Assembly: GCF_018614875.1 (NCBI RefSeq)
Contig: NZ_JAGGNW010000003.1
Span: forward strand, 85,329 to 149,328
Reading direction: 5' to 3'
DNA from: Variovorax paradoxus
GTDB lineage: Bacteria > Pseudomonadota > Gammaproteobacteria > Burkholderiales > Burkholderiaceae_C
DNA length: 64,000 bases
Every line of letters starts with the position of its first letter. Within the stretch, counting starts at the first letter, position 1. A program made the position numbers and the translations under genes. The notes beneath the pieces are model-generated. The model had not been told where the DNA came from, ran no database searches, and saw only the letters and a program-made list of their open reading frames with translations. Below, piece by piece: positions 56,287 to 64,000 of this stretch.

Positions 56287-56940
56287 TCATGGCGGGCCTT
56301 GCTTCTTTTCGAACTTCAGGTGAATCACGTTCGGCGCCGCGAGCGTTTTCACCACCGCGAGGTCGAGCAGGTTTTCGACATCGTCGAACAAGCGCGCTCC
56401 GCCACCGAGCACGATCGGCACCAGGTGAAGCTGCATCTCGTCGACCAGGCCGGCCTTTAGGTATTGCTGCGCGGCACGCGCGCCGCCCGCCAGCGCCACG
56501 TCCTTCCCGGCCGCGGCGCGCCGGGCCTGATCCAGCGCACTTTCGATCCCGTCGGTCACGAAGGTGAAGCTCGTGCCGCCCTCCATGACCAACGGGTCGC
56601 GTGCGTGATGCGTCAGCACGAACACCGGGTGGCGAAACGGCGGATGGGAACCCCACCAGCCGTTCCACGGATCGGTCCGACTCCACGGGCCCGGGCCGCC
56701 CCCGAACATGTTGCGGCCCATGAGGGTCGCGCCGATGTTGGCAAGCTCTTCCTCCATCACCGGCGTGCTCTCGTTCACCACGCCGCCCTCCAGGCCATGG
56801 GGACGCCGCCAGGCCTCCAGCGGGAACACCCACTCGTGCAATTGCTCGCCGCCGATGCCTAGAGGTTCCTGCAGACTCTGGTTCGGGCCGGCGACGAACC
56901 CGTCCAGCGACATCGAGATCCTGAATCGAAGCTTTGACAT
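56287..56940 (-). CDS. dihydrofolate reductase-like (RibD C-terminal) protein
   Basis: 217-residue RibD_C/DHFR-fold reductase: FRISMSLDGFVAGPNQSLQEP, TLMGRNMFGGGPGPW and KDVALAGGARAAQQYLKAGLVDEM are family marks. These NADPH enzymes are related to riboflavin-biosynthesis reductases, but free-standing members have unknown substrates. ATG at 56940 gives a typical MSKLRFRIS start. The gene is isolated and converges on the VOC remnant. Confidence 0.87.
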   Translation of the reverse strand: MSKLRFRISMSLDGFVAGPNQSLQEPLGIGGEQLHEWVFPLEAWRRPHGLEGGVVNESTPVMEEELANIGATLMGRNMFGGGPGPWSRTDPWNGWWGSHPPFRHPVFVLTHHARDPLVMEGGTSFTFVTDGIESALDQARRAAAGKDVALAGGARAAQQYLKAGLVDEMQLHLVPIVLGGGARLFDDVENLLDLAVVKTLAAPNVIHLKFEKKQGPP

Positions 56941-57029
56941 GCTGTCCACCCGTTCATGTGAAGGTCGCGAAGCGGCGAGTCTAGAAGCTGCCGATGGGCG
57001 CCGCAATGCCCATGAAACCGCGCTTTACG

Positions 57030-57674
57030 CTAGAGCTGCAGCGATGCGGCGCGCGCCGGATCGGGCGCGCCATGAGAGGCCCGGGCCGCAGCGAACAGCG
57101 CGCGCCCGAGGTTTCGGGCCACCTCCAGCTGCGCCGCCCGATCCCGCTGGCCGGCATCCAGAAGAAACTCGGACGTCGCGACGCGCGCCCCGCAGTAGTC
57201 GAAGATGCCGTGGTCGATCTGCGTCTTCATGGCGCCGAAGTAGCCATGCCGCTCGTAGGTTCCAGCGTCGGCGCCGCCGATCGCGACCAGGTGCACCGGC
57301 AGGTGGCCCAGGCGCTTGACCACCTTGCCGCCCGCGCGCTCCTCGTAGGCCCATCCGTTCGAGAACACGCGGTCGATCCAACCCTTGAGCAGCCCCGGAA
57401 AGGACCACCAGTACACCGGATACACCAGCACCAGCGCATCGGCGCGATCGATCCTTTGCTGCTCGCGCACCACGTCGGCCGCGGGCGGCGCCTGCTTCTT
57501 GTGGGCGGCATGGTCGCTTGCGCTGAAGCGGGGATCGAAATCTTCCGCCGCAAGGTCGGCGACTTCCGCCGTGTGGCCGCCGCCGGCGCGGGCGACGCCT
57601 TCTGCCAGGCTGTGCGCGACGCGGTGGCTGAACGATCCAGGATCAGGGTGCGCGACAACGATGAGCGCATGCAT
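57030..57674 (-). CDS. NAD(P)H:quinone reductase, flavodoxin fold (KefF/MdaB-like)
   Basis: 214-residue flavodoxin-like quinone reductase. Flavin-binding start IVVAHPDPGSFSHRVAHSL and LVLVYPVYWWSFPGLLKGWIDRVFSNGWAY are hallmarks of the KefF/YheR/MdaB group, which reduces quinones by two electrons to protect from redox cycling. Divergent from the TetR gene, which probably represses it. Start at 57674. Confidence 0.9.
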   Translation of the reverse strand: MHALIVVAHPDPGSFSHRVAHSLAEGVARAGGGHTAEVADLAAEDFDPRFSASDHAAHKKQAPPAADVVREQQRIDRADALVLVYPVYWWSFPGLLKGWIDRVFSNGWAYEERAGGKVVKRLGHLPVHLVAIGGADAGTYERHGYFGAMKTQIDHGIFDYCGARVATSEFLLDAGQRDRAAQLEVARNLGRALFAAARASHGAPDPARAASLQL

Positions 57675-57753
57675 GGGTGAAACTCCTTTCGTGCTTTTCG
57701 AGATTGAAGAGGGCTGCTAAAGTTGCAAGCTACGATCAGTATATTGATGAACC

Positions 57754-57764
57754 TACCTTTGGTA
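57754..57764. promoter_or_regulatory. small dyad upstream of the TetR regulator
   Basis: TACC-TTT-GGTA, part of a longer imperfect repeat ATGAACCTACCTTTGGTACAT (57747-57767), a few bases before the TetR start. TetR-type quinone-reductase repressors bind such sites between divergent genes. Weak evidence. Confidence 0.35.
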
Positions 57765-57771
57765 CATAACC

Positions 57772-58419
57772 ATGCCCAGACACGGGATTAAGCAAGCGGA
57801 CGCCGGTGCGCCCAAGCGCCGCCGCATGTCCCGAGAGGAGCGCTACCGACAGCTCATCGACGTGGCGTGGCAGATCGTGCGCGAATCGGGCTCCGACGCC
57901 TTGACGCTCGGCTCGCTTGCCGAGCAGGCCGGCGTTGCCAAGCCCGTGGTCTACGACCATTTCTCGACGCGCAACGGCCTGCTCGCCGCGCTCTATGAAG
58001 AATTCGACATGCAGCAGAACGCGCTGATCGATGCCGCGATCCAGCACAGCGAACCCACGCTGGCCGGCCGTGCATCCGTGATCGCCGGCTCGTACGTGGA
58101 CTGCGTGCTCACGCTCGGGCGCGAGCTGCCGGGCGTGAGCGCGGCGCTCGCGGGTTCGCCCGAACTCGAGAGCGCCAAGCGTGAGTCTGAAGCGGCCTTC
58201 CTGCAGAAGTGCCGCGCGCTGCTGGCGCCTTTTGCTCCCGGCAAGGACATCGGCACCGCCGGACTGCGCGCCATGCTGGGCGCGGCCGATGCCCTGTCCT
58301 ACGCCGCCGCCATGGACGAACTCTCCGCATCGCAGGCCAAGCAGGAACTGCACGAGACGATCGTCGCAATGGTGTCGCGGCAGAAGCGGCCAAGCGCGCG
58401 CCGCCGCGATGCTGCTTGA
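57772..58419 (+). CDS. TetR-family regulator
   Basis: 215-residue TetR regulator. N-terminal helix-turn-helix VTLGS-like region SDALTLGSLAEQAGVAKPVVYDHFSTRNGLL (about 41-71) and a helical ligand domain. The basic N terminus PRHGIKQADAGAPKRRRM is longer than usual. Divergent from the quinone reductase gene, which it probably represses in response to quinone or other electrophile. Confidence 0.9.
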   Translation: MPRHGIKQADAGAPKRRRMSREERYRQLIDVAWQIVRESGSDALTLGSLAEQAGVAKPVVYDHFSTRNGLLAALYEEFDMQQNALIDAAIQHSEPTLAGRASVIAGSYVDCVLTLGRELPGVSAALAGSPELESAKRESEAAFLQKCRALLAPFAPGKDIGTAGLRAMLGAADALSYAAAMDELSASQAKQELHETIVAMVSRQKRPSARRRDAA

Positions 58420-58666
58420 AGGCGCCAGAGCCGATATATGAATTCAGCGCACGGCAACTGGCAATGCCCGACGGAACAGACACAGTGAAAAGCATCGGAT
58501 GATTTCGATGGCCCGTCATGAACATATCCGGCGCCGCCGCGCGCCACACGGGCGACGCATCGGAATGCTGACCGAAATGCACCCCGAGCTGAACCATCGG
58601 GAGATCTGCCAGATGCTGGTGCGCGCCGAACTTGCAGAGGGCGGCCTTGCCATTTCCGCGGTGGGG

Positions 58667-58890
58667 CTGCACTTCGGCAAGCGCGGGGGGGACTCTGGCT
58701 CGAGCCGGGGATGGTCTTCACCATCGAACCGATGCTCAACGCCGGAAGGCCCGAGACAAGGCAACTGCCGGACGGCTGGACGGTCGTGACAAAAGACCGG
58801 TCGTTGTCCGCCCAATGGGAGCACATGGTGGCCGTCACGCCCGATGGGTTCGAGGTGCTGACGCCTTGGCCGGATGGTCCGGCCGGCTAC
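58667..58890 (+). pseudogene. methionine aminopeptidase fragment
   Basis: C-terminal part of a type I methionine aminopeptidase: LHFGKRG, then after a frame change in the seven-G run at 58685-58691, [20 protein letters not shown] and [20 protein letters not shown] with the metal Glu in TIEPM and the final Glu in [10 protein letters not shown]. All N-terminal residues are missing and the frame runs on into the antisense of the next gene, so it is a remnant. The first 160 bases of the small frame from 58505 are unassigned. Confidence 0.72.
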
Positions 58891-58928
58891 TCGCCCCCTA
58901 GCCAGGAACGCGCCCGGCAGTCAATGCA

Positions 58929-59408
58929 TCAGCCGCGCCGGGCCGCCTCGACCGCCGCGATGTCGATCTTCCCCATCTCCATCATCGCTTCGAACGCGCG
59001 CTTGGCTGCTGCCGGATCGGGATCGGTGATTGCATCGGTCAGGGCGCGTGGCGTGATCTGCCACGACAGTCCCCACTTGTCCTTGCACCAGCCGCATGCG
59101 CTTGCCTGGCCGCCGTTGTCGATGATCGCGTTCCACAAGCGATCCGTTTCGGCCTGGTCATCGGTCGCGACCTGGAACGAGAAGGCCTCGCTGTGCTTGA
59201 ACGCCGGTCCGCCGTTCAGGCCGAGGCAAGGGATGCCCATCACCGTGAACTCGACCGTCAGGACATCGCCCTCTTTGCCCGCGGGATAGTCGCCCGGTGC
59301 GCGATGGACCGCACCCACGGCGCTGTCCGGAAAGGTCTTGGCGTAGAACTTGGCGGCGTCCAGCGCGGTGCCGTCGTACCAGAGACAAATCGTGTTCTTG
59401 CTGGTCAT
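58929..59408 (-). CDS. VOC-family protein (PhnB-like)
   Basis: 159-residue VOC protein of the PhnB/3-demethylubiquinone methyltransferase-like group: [48 protein letters not shown] and [12 protein letters not shown]. Function is unclear; no glyoxalase metal set is obvious. Its start is 16 bases after a TCCTGAATG region and lies opposite the broken methionine aminopeptidase fragment. Confidence 0.86.
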   Translation of the reverse strand: MTSKNTICLWYDGTALDAAKFYAKTFPDSAVGAVHRAPGDYPAGKEGDVLTVEFTVMGIPCLGLNGGPAFKHSEAFSFQVATDDQAETDRLWNAIIDNGGQASACGWCKDKWGLSWQITPRALTDAITDPDPAAAKRAFEAMMEMGKIDIAAVEAARRG

Positions 59409-59597
59409 CTTGGTTCTCCTGAATGGGACAGATGTGTTTCGATCTGCTCAGGCAGCCAGGGCCGGCTGAAGCCGGTCGTCTGCTGCGATCCCGCGACAGG
59501 ATAACGCCTTCGGCCGCCCAGCGGCAGGTCCTCGATAATTTGCAATGGCCTTCGACTTTTCGTTCATCGGCAGCACGCATCCGATCAGTTCCGCATC

Positions 59598-60092
59598 ATG
59601 AGTGCAAGCCCTTCCCACCAGGACCCTGCGCTGCTGCGGCGGCTGCTGCGCGCCAAGGACCGGATGGACGCCGCATCGCACGAGGAGTGGCCCGTCGAGC
59701 GGCTGGCGCAGGTGAGCGGCGTGTCGCAGGCGCATTTCGCGCGATCGTTCAAGCAGGCCTTCGGCACGCCGCCGCACCGCTACCTGCTCACGCGGCGCAT
59801 CGAGCGGGCGATGGCGCTGCTGCGCGAAACCGACCGGCCCATCACCGACATCGCCTTCGAGACGGGCTGGGCGAGCCTGGGCACCTTCGGGCGCACCTTC
59901 CGCGACATCACCGGCAGCAGCCCGAGCGCGATCCGCTCGCGCGGCAAGGCGACGCCGCAGGAGCTCGGCCGCGTGCCCGTGTGCATCGTCAATGCCGCGC
60001 ACCGGCCCCATCTCACAACCGCAGTTTCGGAGAAGCGGCGCCTCGCGGCAGACGGTACAAACGAGCCCGAACAACCACAGGAGATCCCATGA
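59598..60092 (+). CDS. small AraC-type regulator (HTH only)
   Basis: 164-residue protein consisting mainly of the double helix-turn-helix: VERLAQVSGVSQAHFARSFKQAFGTPPHRYLLTRR and DIAFETGWASLGTFGRTFRDITGSSPSAIRS. No ligand domain, so it may act constitutively or with a partner. Its stop overlaps the following VOC gene by four bases (ATGA), so the two are a translational pair. Confidence 0.88.
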   Translation: MSASPSHQDPALLRRLLRAKDRMDAASHEEWPVERLAQVSGVSQAHFARSFKQAFGTPPHRYLLTRRIERAMALLRETDRPITDIAFETGWASLGTFGRTFRDITGSSPSAIRSRGKATPQELGRVPVCIVNAAHRPHLTTAVSEKRRLAADGTNEPEQPQEIP

Positions 60093-60496
60093 ATCAGGGC
60101 ATTGAAGTCGCCGGCCTGTATGTGCACGATCAGGACGAGGCGCTGGCATTCTATGTAGAGAAGCTCGGCTTCCGCGTCCACACGGACGTGGGAAACGGCG
60201 ACTACCGCTGGCTCACGGTGCAGCACGCCGAGCAGCCGTCGTTCCAGCTCGGCCTGTTCAGGCCCGGGCCGCCGGTGCTCGATGCGGCCACGGCGCAGGC
60301 GGTGCGCGCCATCGTGGCCAAGGGCGCGATGCCGCCGCTCGTGCTGCGGGTGGACGACTGCCGCGCCGCCTATGAGCGGATGCGCGGCCTGGGTGTGGAG
60401 TTCACGCAGGAGCCGGTGGAGCGCTACGGCACCGTGGACGCGGGTTTTCGCGATCCGTCTGGGAACGGGTGGAAGATGATTCAGGCGCGCGGCTGA
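60089..60496 (+). CDS. VOC-family protein (glyoxalase/bleomycin-resistance-like)
   Basis: 135-residue VOC protein: VAGLYVHDQDEALAFYVEKLGFRVHTDV, LVLRVDDCRAAYERMRGLGVEF and VDAGFRDPSGNGWKMIQ. Extradiol/glyoxalase-type metal residues are incomplete, so a resistance or lyase role is only possible. Coupled to the AraC-type gene, which may control it. Confidence 0.87.
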   Translation: MNQGIEVAGLYVHDQDEALAFYVEKLGFRVHTDVGNGDYRWLTVQHAEQPSFQLGLFRPGPPVLDAATAQAVRAIVAKGAMPPLVLRVDDCRAAYERMRGLGVEFTQEPVERYGTVDAGFRDPSGNGWKMIQARG

Positions 60497-60513
60497 GCCG
60501 GCGCCGAGTTGCC

Positions 60514-60681
60514 TCAGGCCGGCGCCATGCCATGGCGGCGCTTGGCCTCGGCGCTGTCCGCCGAGCACATGAATTCGAGCAGCGCGCGCACGGCGGCCGG
60601 CTGCGCGCAGCCGACCACCGACGCCGCCGAGGGCGTGGCTGCGTTTCTCGAGAAGCGGGCTGCGGTGTTCACGGCGCGCTG
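60514..60681 (-). pseudogene. molybdate-type substrate-binding protein 3' fragment
   Basis: Minus-strand frame ending SVVGCAQPAAVRALLEFMCS followed by ADSAEAKRRHGMAPA, which resembles the last 35-45 residues of ModA-like periplasmic proteins (AAARALLDFLxSPEAAxxxxxxGMxPA). No upstream part is present; the adjoining DNA is the cut end of hipA. Weak but coherent evidence for a recombination remnant. Confidence 0.45.
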
Positions 60682-61187
60682 AGCGCGCGCCTGGGCGACG
60701 CATCGAAGTACGACAGCAGCTTGATGCCCGCCGTCCACTGCCGCGCCATGCCCGCACCGATGGCCTTGAACTCCGGGTGCCTGTCGGCCATCAGCGCGTC
60801 GATGTCGACCTGCAGCGGCTCAGCCCAGTTCCGGGCAAACCCGGAAGGCACCACGCGCTGGCGGCCGATGGGGTTGGCGCCGGTCAAGGCCAGCAGCACG
60901 AAGTCGTCAGTGGCCAGCACCTTGCCGAAGCGCTCGGTGATCTTTCGGCGCAAGAAGCCTTCCGGCAGGTTCTGCTGGAAGGTGGGGATCAGCGCCGAGG
61001 GCACCGCGTAGCTCTCCAGCCGAACGGGCATCAGCAACGAAGTGAAGTCGCTTTTGCCCGCATCCGGCAGATAGGCAAACACGCTGCCTGCGGCGCCATG
61101 CCGTTCGAGCGTCCCGACCCGGTTCCCGTCCACATACACGTCCAGCCGGTGTGCGTTCGCCTGGACCTTGGCGAGCAGGTCGGTCAT
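60669..61187 (-). pseudogene. hipA: HipA kinase toxin, truncated before the catalytic core
   Basis: The 172-residue product matches only the N-subdomain-1 of HipA serine/threonine kinases: LDVYVDGNRVGTLERHGAAG, FQQNLPEGFLRRKITERFGK and DDFVLLALTGANPIGRQRVV. Full HipA proteins have about 430-440 residues, with ATP-binding and catalytic motifs in the C-terminal part; here the frame ends after YFDASPRRALSAP, adjacent to an unrelated ModA-like fragment. It overlaps hipB by four bases. The toxin is therefore probably non-functional. Confidence 0.78.
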
Positions 61188-61462
61188 GGCTGGTGTTCCG
61201 CCTGGGCGGCGAAGTCTTTTGCGGCATCGTCCATCGCCTCTTCGAGCGTCATGCCGTGGCCCGCGGGTCGCACGACCAGCTGCAGGCCCATGTACTCCGC
61301 CACGCGCAGCAGGCGCCGCGCGCCGATGTCGTCCAGGTCGCCGCGCTCCAACCGGGACAGTGTTGCGATGCTCATGCCCAGGGCGCTGGCCACGGTCTGC
61401 AACGTCTGGCCCTGCTTCTTGCGGGCGTCGCGAATGGCCTGGCCGATCTCCGAGAGGTTCAT
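61184..61462 (-). CDS. hipB: HipB-like XRE antitoxin
   Basis: 92-residue XRE-type helix-turn-helix protein: EIGQAIRDARKKQGQTLQTVASALGMSIATLSRLERGDLDDIG, then AEYMGLQLVVRPAG as in HipB. It represses its own operon and binds HipA. The ATG at 61462 is preferred to 61501 because operator A lies directly upstream and otherwise would be coding. hipA starts four bases before its stop. Confidence 0.85.
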   Translation of the reverse strand: MNLSEIGQAIRDARKKQGQTLQTVASALGMSIATLSRLERGDLDDIGARRLLRVAEYMGLQLVVRPAGHGMTLEEAMDDAAKDFAAQAEHQP

Positions 61463-61464
61463 AT

Positions 61465-61594
61465 TTATCCGATTCGACAAATTTGAAGCAAATGTACTCA
61501 AAATTTGTCGGGAACGATAAATTTACAGCCAAATAAATTTATCTGATTCGATAAATTTATAGAATTTCTAGTTATTTTTTATCGTAACCGATAA
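61465..61594. promoter_or_regulatory. four-copy HipB operator array
   Basis: Four sites match TTRTC-N6-GAYAA: A 61465-61480 (TTATC-CGATTC-GACAA), B 61505-61520 (TTGTC-GGGAAC-GATAA), C 61539-61554 (TTATC-TGATTC-GATAA), D 61579-61594 (TTATC-GTAACC-GATAA). Start-to-start spacing is 40, 34 and 40 bases. E. coli hipBA also has four operators of related type (TATCC-N8-GGATA). The stretch is strongly AT-rich. Confidence 0.75.
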
Positions 61595-61800
61595 ACCGCA
61601 GCTTACGTTCAACGTGGCCGCCCCAGGCATGCTGCCGCCGATCCGCGCGTTCGAGCCGCCGGCGGGTGCTGCCATCGGATCCCGGTATGGGACGAACCGG
61701 CGCCGCCCCGTGACTTTAGACACTGTGACCCAGCTTGCTTTCCCTCTAGATTTGCAAGGGGCCGGATGCCGGCCCTTGAACAAACAATCGGGAGGATCGC

Positions 61801-62733
61801 ATGAAGAAGTCCACGGGCAGGCCACACCGGCTCGCGCTTTCAAACTCGGCCATGGCCACGGCAGCGGCGGCGCTCATGGCTCTTTCTCTCGCAGGCTGCC
61901 AGAACATGCCCGCCCTCGACATGCAAATGGGCAGCCCATCTGCCAAGACAGTGGCCACAGGCAGTGCCGCGGGCTCGGCCGCTTCCGGTGAGAGCAGCGC
62001 CCTCGAGCGCTGCGACTCGCCGCTGGGCACCGTCTCGCTGATCGAGAACGTCGATGCGGGCTGGTACACCGTGCTCACCGGCGAATACAAGCTGCCCCCC
62101 ACGGCCAACCTGCTGCGCTTGCTGGTGCAGCAATCGAACTGCTTCGTGGTGATCGAGCGTGGCGCCTCGGGCATGAACGCCATGACGCGCGAGCGCGCGC
62201 TCATGCAGTCGGGCGAAATGCGCGGCGGCAGCAATTTCGGCCGCGGCCAGATGGTGGCGTCCGACTATGGCCTCTCACCCGAGATCGTGTTCAGCAACAA
62301 CGATGCGGGCGGGCTCGGCGGCACCATCGGCGGGCTGGTCGGCGGCGGCCGCGGCCGCGCCATCGCGAGCCTCGGCGCCAGCCTCCAGACCAAGGAAGCC
62401 GCTGCCCTGCTGACGCTCATCGACAACCGCTCGGGCGTGCAGGTGGCGGCCGCCGAAGGCAGCGCCTCCAAGACCGACTTCGCGGGACTCGGCGACCTGA
62501 GCGGCTTGCGCGGCGCCGGCAACGTCGGCGGCTACACCCGCACGCCGCAGGGCAAGCTGATCGCGGCGGCCTTCATGGACGCCTTCAACCAGATGGTGCG
62601 CTCGCTGCGCAGCTACAAGGCGCAGACGGTGCGCGGCCAGGGCCTGGGCGGTGGCGGCCGGCTCGGCGTGGATGGCGGCGCGCCGCCTTCACAGACCTCG
62701 GCGCAGCCGGCGTCGAATCGCAGAAGAAAGTAA
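61801..62733 (+). CDS. CsgG-like outer-membrane lipoprotein
   Basis: 310-residue lipoprotein with a long signal ending in the lipobox SLAGC (Cys 33). The mature region includes LGTVSLIENVDAGWYTVLTG, NLLRLLVQQSNCFVVIERGAS, LIDNRSGVQVAAAEGSASKTDFAG and LIAAAFMDAFNQMVRSLRS, which follow the CsgG/HfaB family of secretion-pore lipoproteins. A Gly-rich stretch (GGLGGTIGGLVGGGRGRA) is typical of the group. No curli genes are adjacent, so cargo is unknown. GGGAGGAT precedes the ATG. Confidence 0.82.
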   Translation: MKKSTGRPHRLALSNSAMATAAAALMALSLAGCQNMPALDMQMGSPSAKTVATGSAAGSAASGESSALERCDSPLGTVSLIENVDAGWYTVLTGEYKLPPTANLLRLLVQQSNCFVVIERGASGMNAMTRERALMQSGEMRGGSNFGRGQMVASDYGLSPEIVFSNNDAGGLGGTIGGLVGGGRGRAIASLGASLQTKEAAALLTLIDNRSGVQVAAAEGSASKTDFAGLGDLSGLRGAGNVGGYTRTPQGKLIAAAFMDAFNQMVRSLRSYKAQTVRGQGLGGGGRLGVDGGAPPSQTSAQPASNRRRK

Positions 62734-62750
62734 CCAGGCCTGCGTCGAAG

Positions 62751-63833
62751 TCACCGCGCCTTGTCGCCCTGCTCGGCGCCGCCGTCGGCCAGCAGGTCCG
62801 CGCTGTCCAGGCGCTGCGCCGCACGCAGGGCCTCGGGCGCGCCGGCCGTGCGGACCACCCGGCTGCTGCTCGTCAGCACCCGCTTCTTGACCTGCTGCGC
62901 CCCTTCGGTCAGGCTGTAGTCGATGCGGTAGTCCCAGGCCGCGATCGGCACCTTGCGATTGCCGAGGCGCTCGATCCGCACTTGCGCCGCGCTGCGTTCG
63001 CCGGGCCTGAGTTCGGTGGCCTGCGAGAAGCCCCGCCCGACGCCGATGACCGCCCCCGCATCGTCGTACAGCGTGACCAGCACTTCGACGAGAGTCAGCG
63101 CCATGGCGTCGTTGCGCGCGTTGGCAAGGCGGCCGAACAGCCACACCTCGTCCGCCTGCTGCACCAGGCGCGCGCGCGTGAACTGCAGGGGCGGCCCCTC
63201 GGTCGTCCAGAACGGCGCCGACAGCGCGCCGGCCTGCAACTCATGCCGCGTGACGGTCTTGTCGCCCGGCAGCTTGATCAGCACCGGCGCGGTCTCGCCG
63301 GGCATCAGCGTGCCGATCGGCAACGATTCGCTGTTCTCGCCGATGCGGCTGTCGCGGTCGTAGAAGATGGCCTTGACATCCGGCCGCTCGAGCGCGGTGC
63401 CGCTCTCGTTGCGCGCCGTCACCAGCAGCCAGGGCTGCGCCGAGCTGCCGCCGCCCACCAGCACCTGGCGCGCCTCGAGCCTGAGGCCCTCACTCGGAAT
63501 CGTGCGCGACGCCATCGAGGTGCCACCCGGCTGATTGCGGTCCACGACATAGGCCATGACGCCGAAAACACCGGTGACCAGCACCACGACCGCCGCCACC
63601 GCGAGGCCCATCGACCGGACTGCGCTCCTGCCGCGTGCCGACTGCTCGACCGCCAACCTTCGTCCGGCTTCGTCCTTGACCTGCTCGAGCACCCGCTCCA
63701 GCCGGTCGGAGACGTTGTCCTCGACGATCGACACCGAACCGCAATGCGCGCAGGCGTACTGGTTGAGCCCCGAGCGTTGGAGCACGCCGCTGCCGCATTC
63801 ACCGCACTTGAGCGTTTGCAGGTTGATGGTCAA
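62751..63833 (-). CDS. zinc-ribbon membrane protein with FxLYD-like domain
   Basis: 360-residue protein. N-terminal zinc ribbon with C10, C13, C28 and C31 (KCGECGSG, YACAHCGS), a hydrophilic linker, one transmembrane helix (about 75-95, GLAVAAVVVLVTGVFGVMAYVV), then an extracytoplasmic beta-rich region containing EVWLFGRLANARNDAMALTLVEVLVTLYDDAG, an FxLYD-like pattern. Converges on the CsgG-like gene. Function unknown; topology suggests a cytosolic zinc ribbon tied to a periplasmic domain. Confidence 0.8.
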   Translation of the reverse strand: MTINLQTLKCGECGSGVLQRSGLNQYACAHCGSVSIVEDNVSDRLERVLEQVKDEAGRRLAVEQSARGRSAVRSMGLAVAAVVVLVTGVFGVMAYVVDRNQPGGTSMASRTIPSEGLRLEARQVLVGGGSSAQPWLLVTARNESGTALERPDVKAIFYDRDSRIGENSESLPIGTLMPGETAPVLIKLPGDKTVTRHELQAGALSAPFWTTEGPPLQFTRARLVQQADEVWLFGRLANARNDAMALTLVEVLVTLYDDAGAVIGVGRGFSQATELRPGERSAAQVRIERLGNRKVPIAAWDYRIDYSLTEGAQQVKKRVLTSSSRVVRTAGAPEALRAAQRLDSADLLADGGAEQGDKAR

Positions 63834-64000
63834 TGAGATTTCCCCGGTGGCGATGGCGACATGGTGCCGCGCGCATCTTAGCGAGGAAGGCGCGCCCGCC
63901 AGGTATGCCGCCGCGACATGCCTCGAAGTGCCCGGGACGGATAGCGAACCGGCGAGCGAGCACCCAGGCGCGTTGGCAGCTAGGGACCTGCGCGGCAGAG

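Noticed and set aside
58505..58666. short frame [11 protein letters not shown]...LAISAVG before the methionine aminopeptidase fragment
   Set aside because: No family recognised and no ribosome site; may be junk between recombined pieces.

Overview
The window is a high-GC, gene-dense chromosomal segment of a metabolically versatile betaproteobacterium, most likely Comamonadaceae and close to Variovorax. This rests on three orphan Bug-type substrate-binding proteins, vanillate demethylase genes, many FadR/FCD GntR and LysR regulators, CoA-transferase and acyl-CoA dehydrogenase genes, and GGAGACA-type ribosome sites. The species is an inference. No rRNA, tRNA, CRISPR array or phage was seen.

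Layout. 0-0.8 kb: a quinone oxidoreductase cut by the window edge. 0.85-5.6 kb: a leftward copper-handling block (CusF-like protein, cupredoxin, Tat-exported multicopper oxidase, TolC-type lipoprotein, two small His/Met-rich proteins) with no pump gene beside it. 5.7-9.5 kb: acetaldehyde dehydrogenase divergent from an AcoR-like sigma-54 activator, with a clear -24/-12 promoter between them. 9.6-11.1 kb: membrane diguanylate cyclase. 11.2-15.2 kb: aromatic-acid transporter, vanA, vanB and a MarR regulator, with paired palindromic operators. 15.6-17.1 kb: frameshifted secreted PPC-domain protein. 17.2-24.1 kb: a leftward six-gene cluster (YcaC-like hydrolase, XapX, YtcJ-like amidohydrolase, DoxX, MFS, haloperoxidase-like hydrolase) divergent from a LysR gene over an ATC-N9-GAT site. 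24.2-27.2 kb: an island with AbiEi, a toxin gene fused to an IS3-type transposase remnant, and a lower-GC lipoprotein.

27.4-31.7 kb: sugar-acid catabolism (Bug protein, RraA-type aldolase, IlvD/Edd dehydratase) with a divergent GntR regulator. 31.9-34.2 kb: methyltransferase and PAS-PAS-GGDEF protein. 34.3-42.9 kb: LysR, hydrolase lacking the nucleophile, CMD-like protein, LigI-like hydrolase, GST, CoA-transferase, Bug protein, acyl-CoA dehydrogenase and enoyl-CoA hydratase, suggesting CoA-dependent ring or organic-acid breakdown. 43.0-47.9 kb: quinone oxidoreductase, AA_synth protein, Bug protein, FAH-family hydrolase, VOC dioxygenase-like protein and GntR. 47.9-52.4 kb: FMN reductase, cupin, MDR alcohol dehydrogenase, MhpA-like flavin hydroxylase and NTF2-like protein, sharing a TTTTATGCAYAA motif with the GntR control region.

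52.5-64 kb: miscellaneous small genes (B3/4-domain protein, AraC regulators, SRPBCC, hydrolase, RibD-like reductase, quinone reductase with TetR, VOC proteins) mixed with gene debris (VOC, methionine aminopeptidase and molybdate-binding-protein fragments), a hipBA locus with four operator copies and a hipA cut before its kinase core, a CsgG-like lipoprotein and a zinc-ribbon membrane protein. The most unusual items are the HipB operator array over a truncated toxin, the AbiE/IS3 chimera, the nucleophile-less hydrolase, the Cys/His-rich tail of the amidohydrolase, and the palindrome shared across the 48-52 kb cluster.
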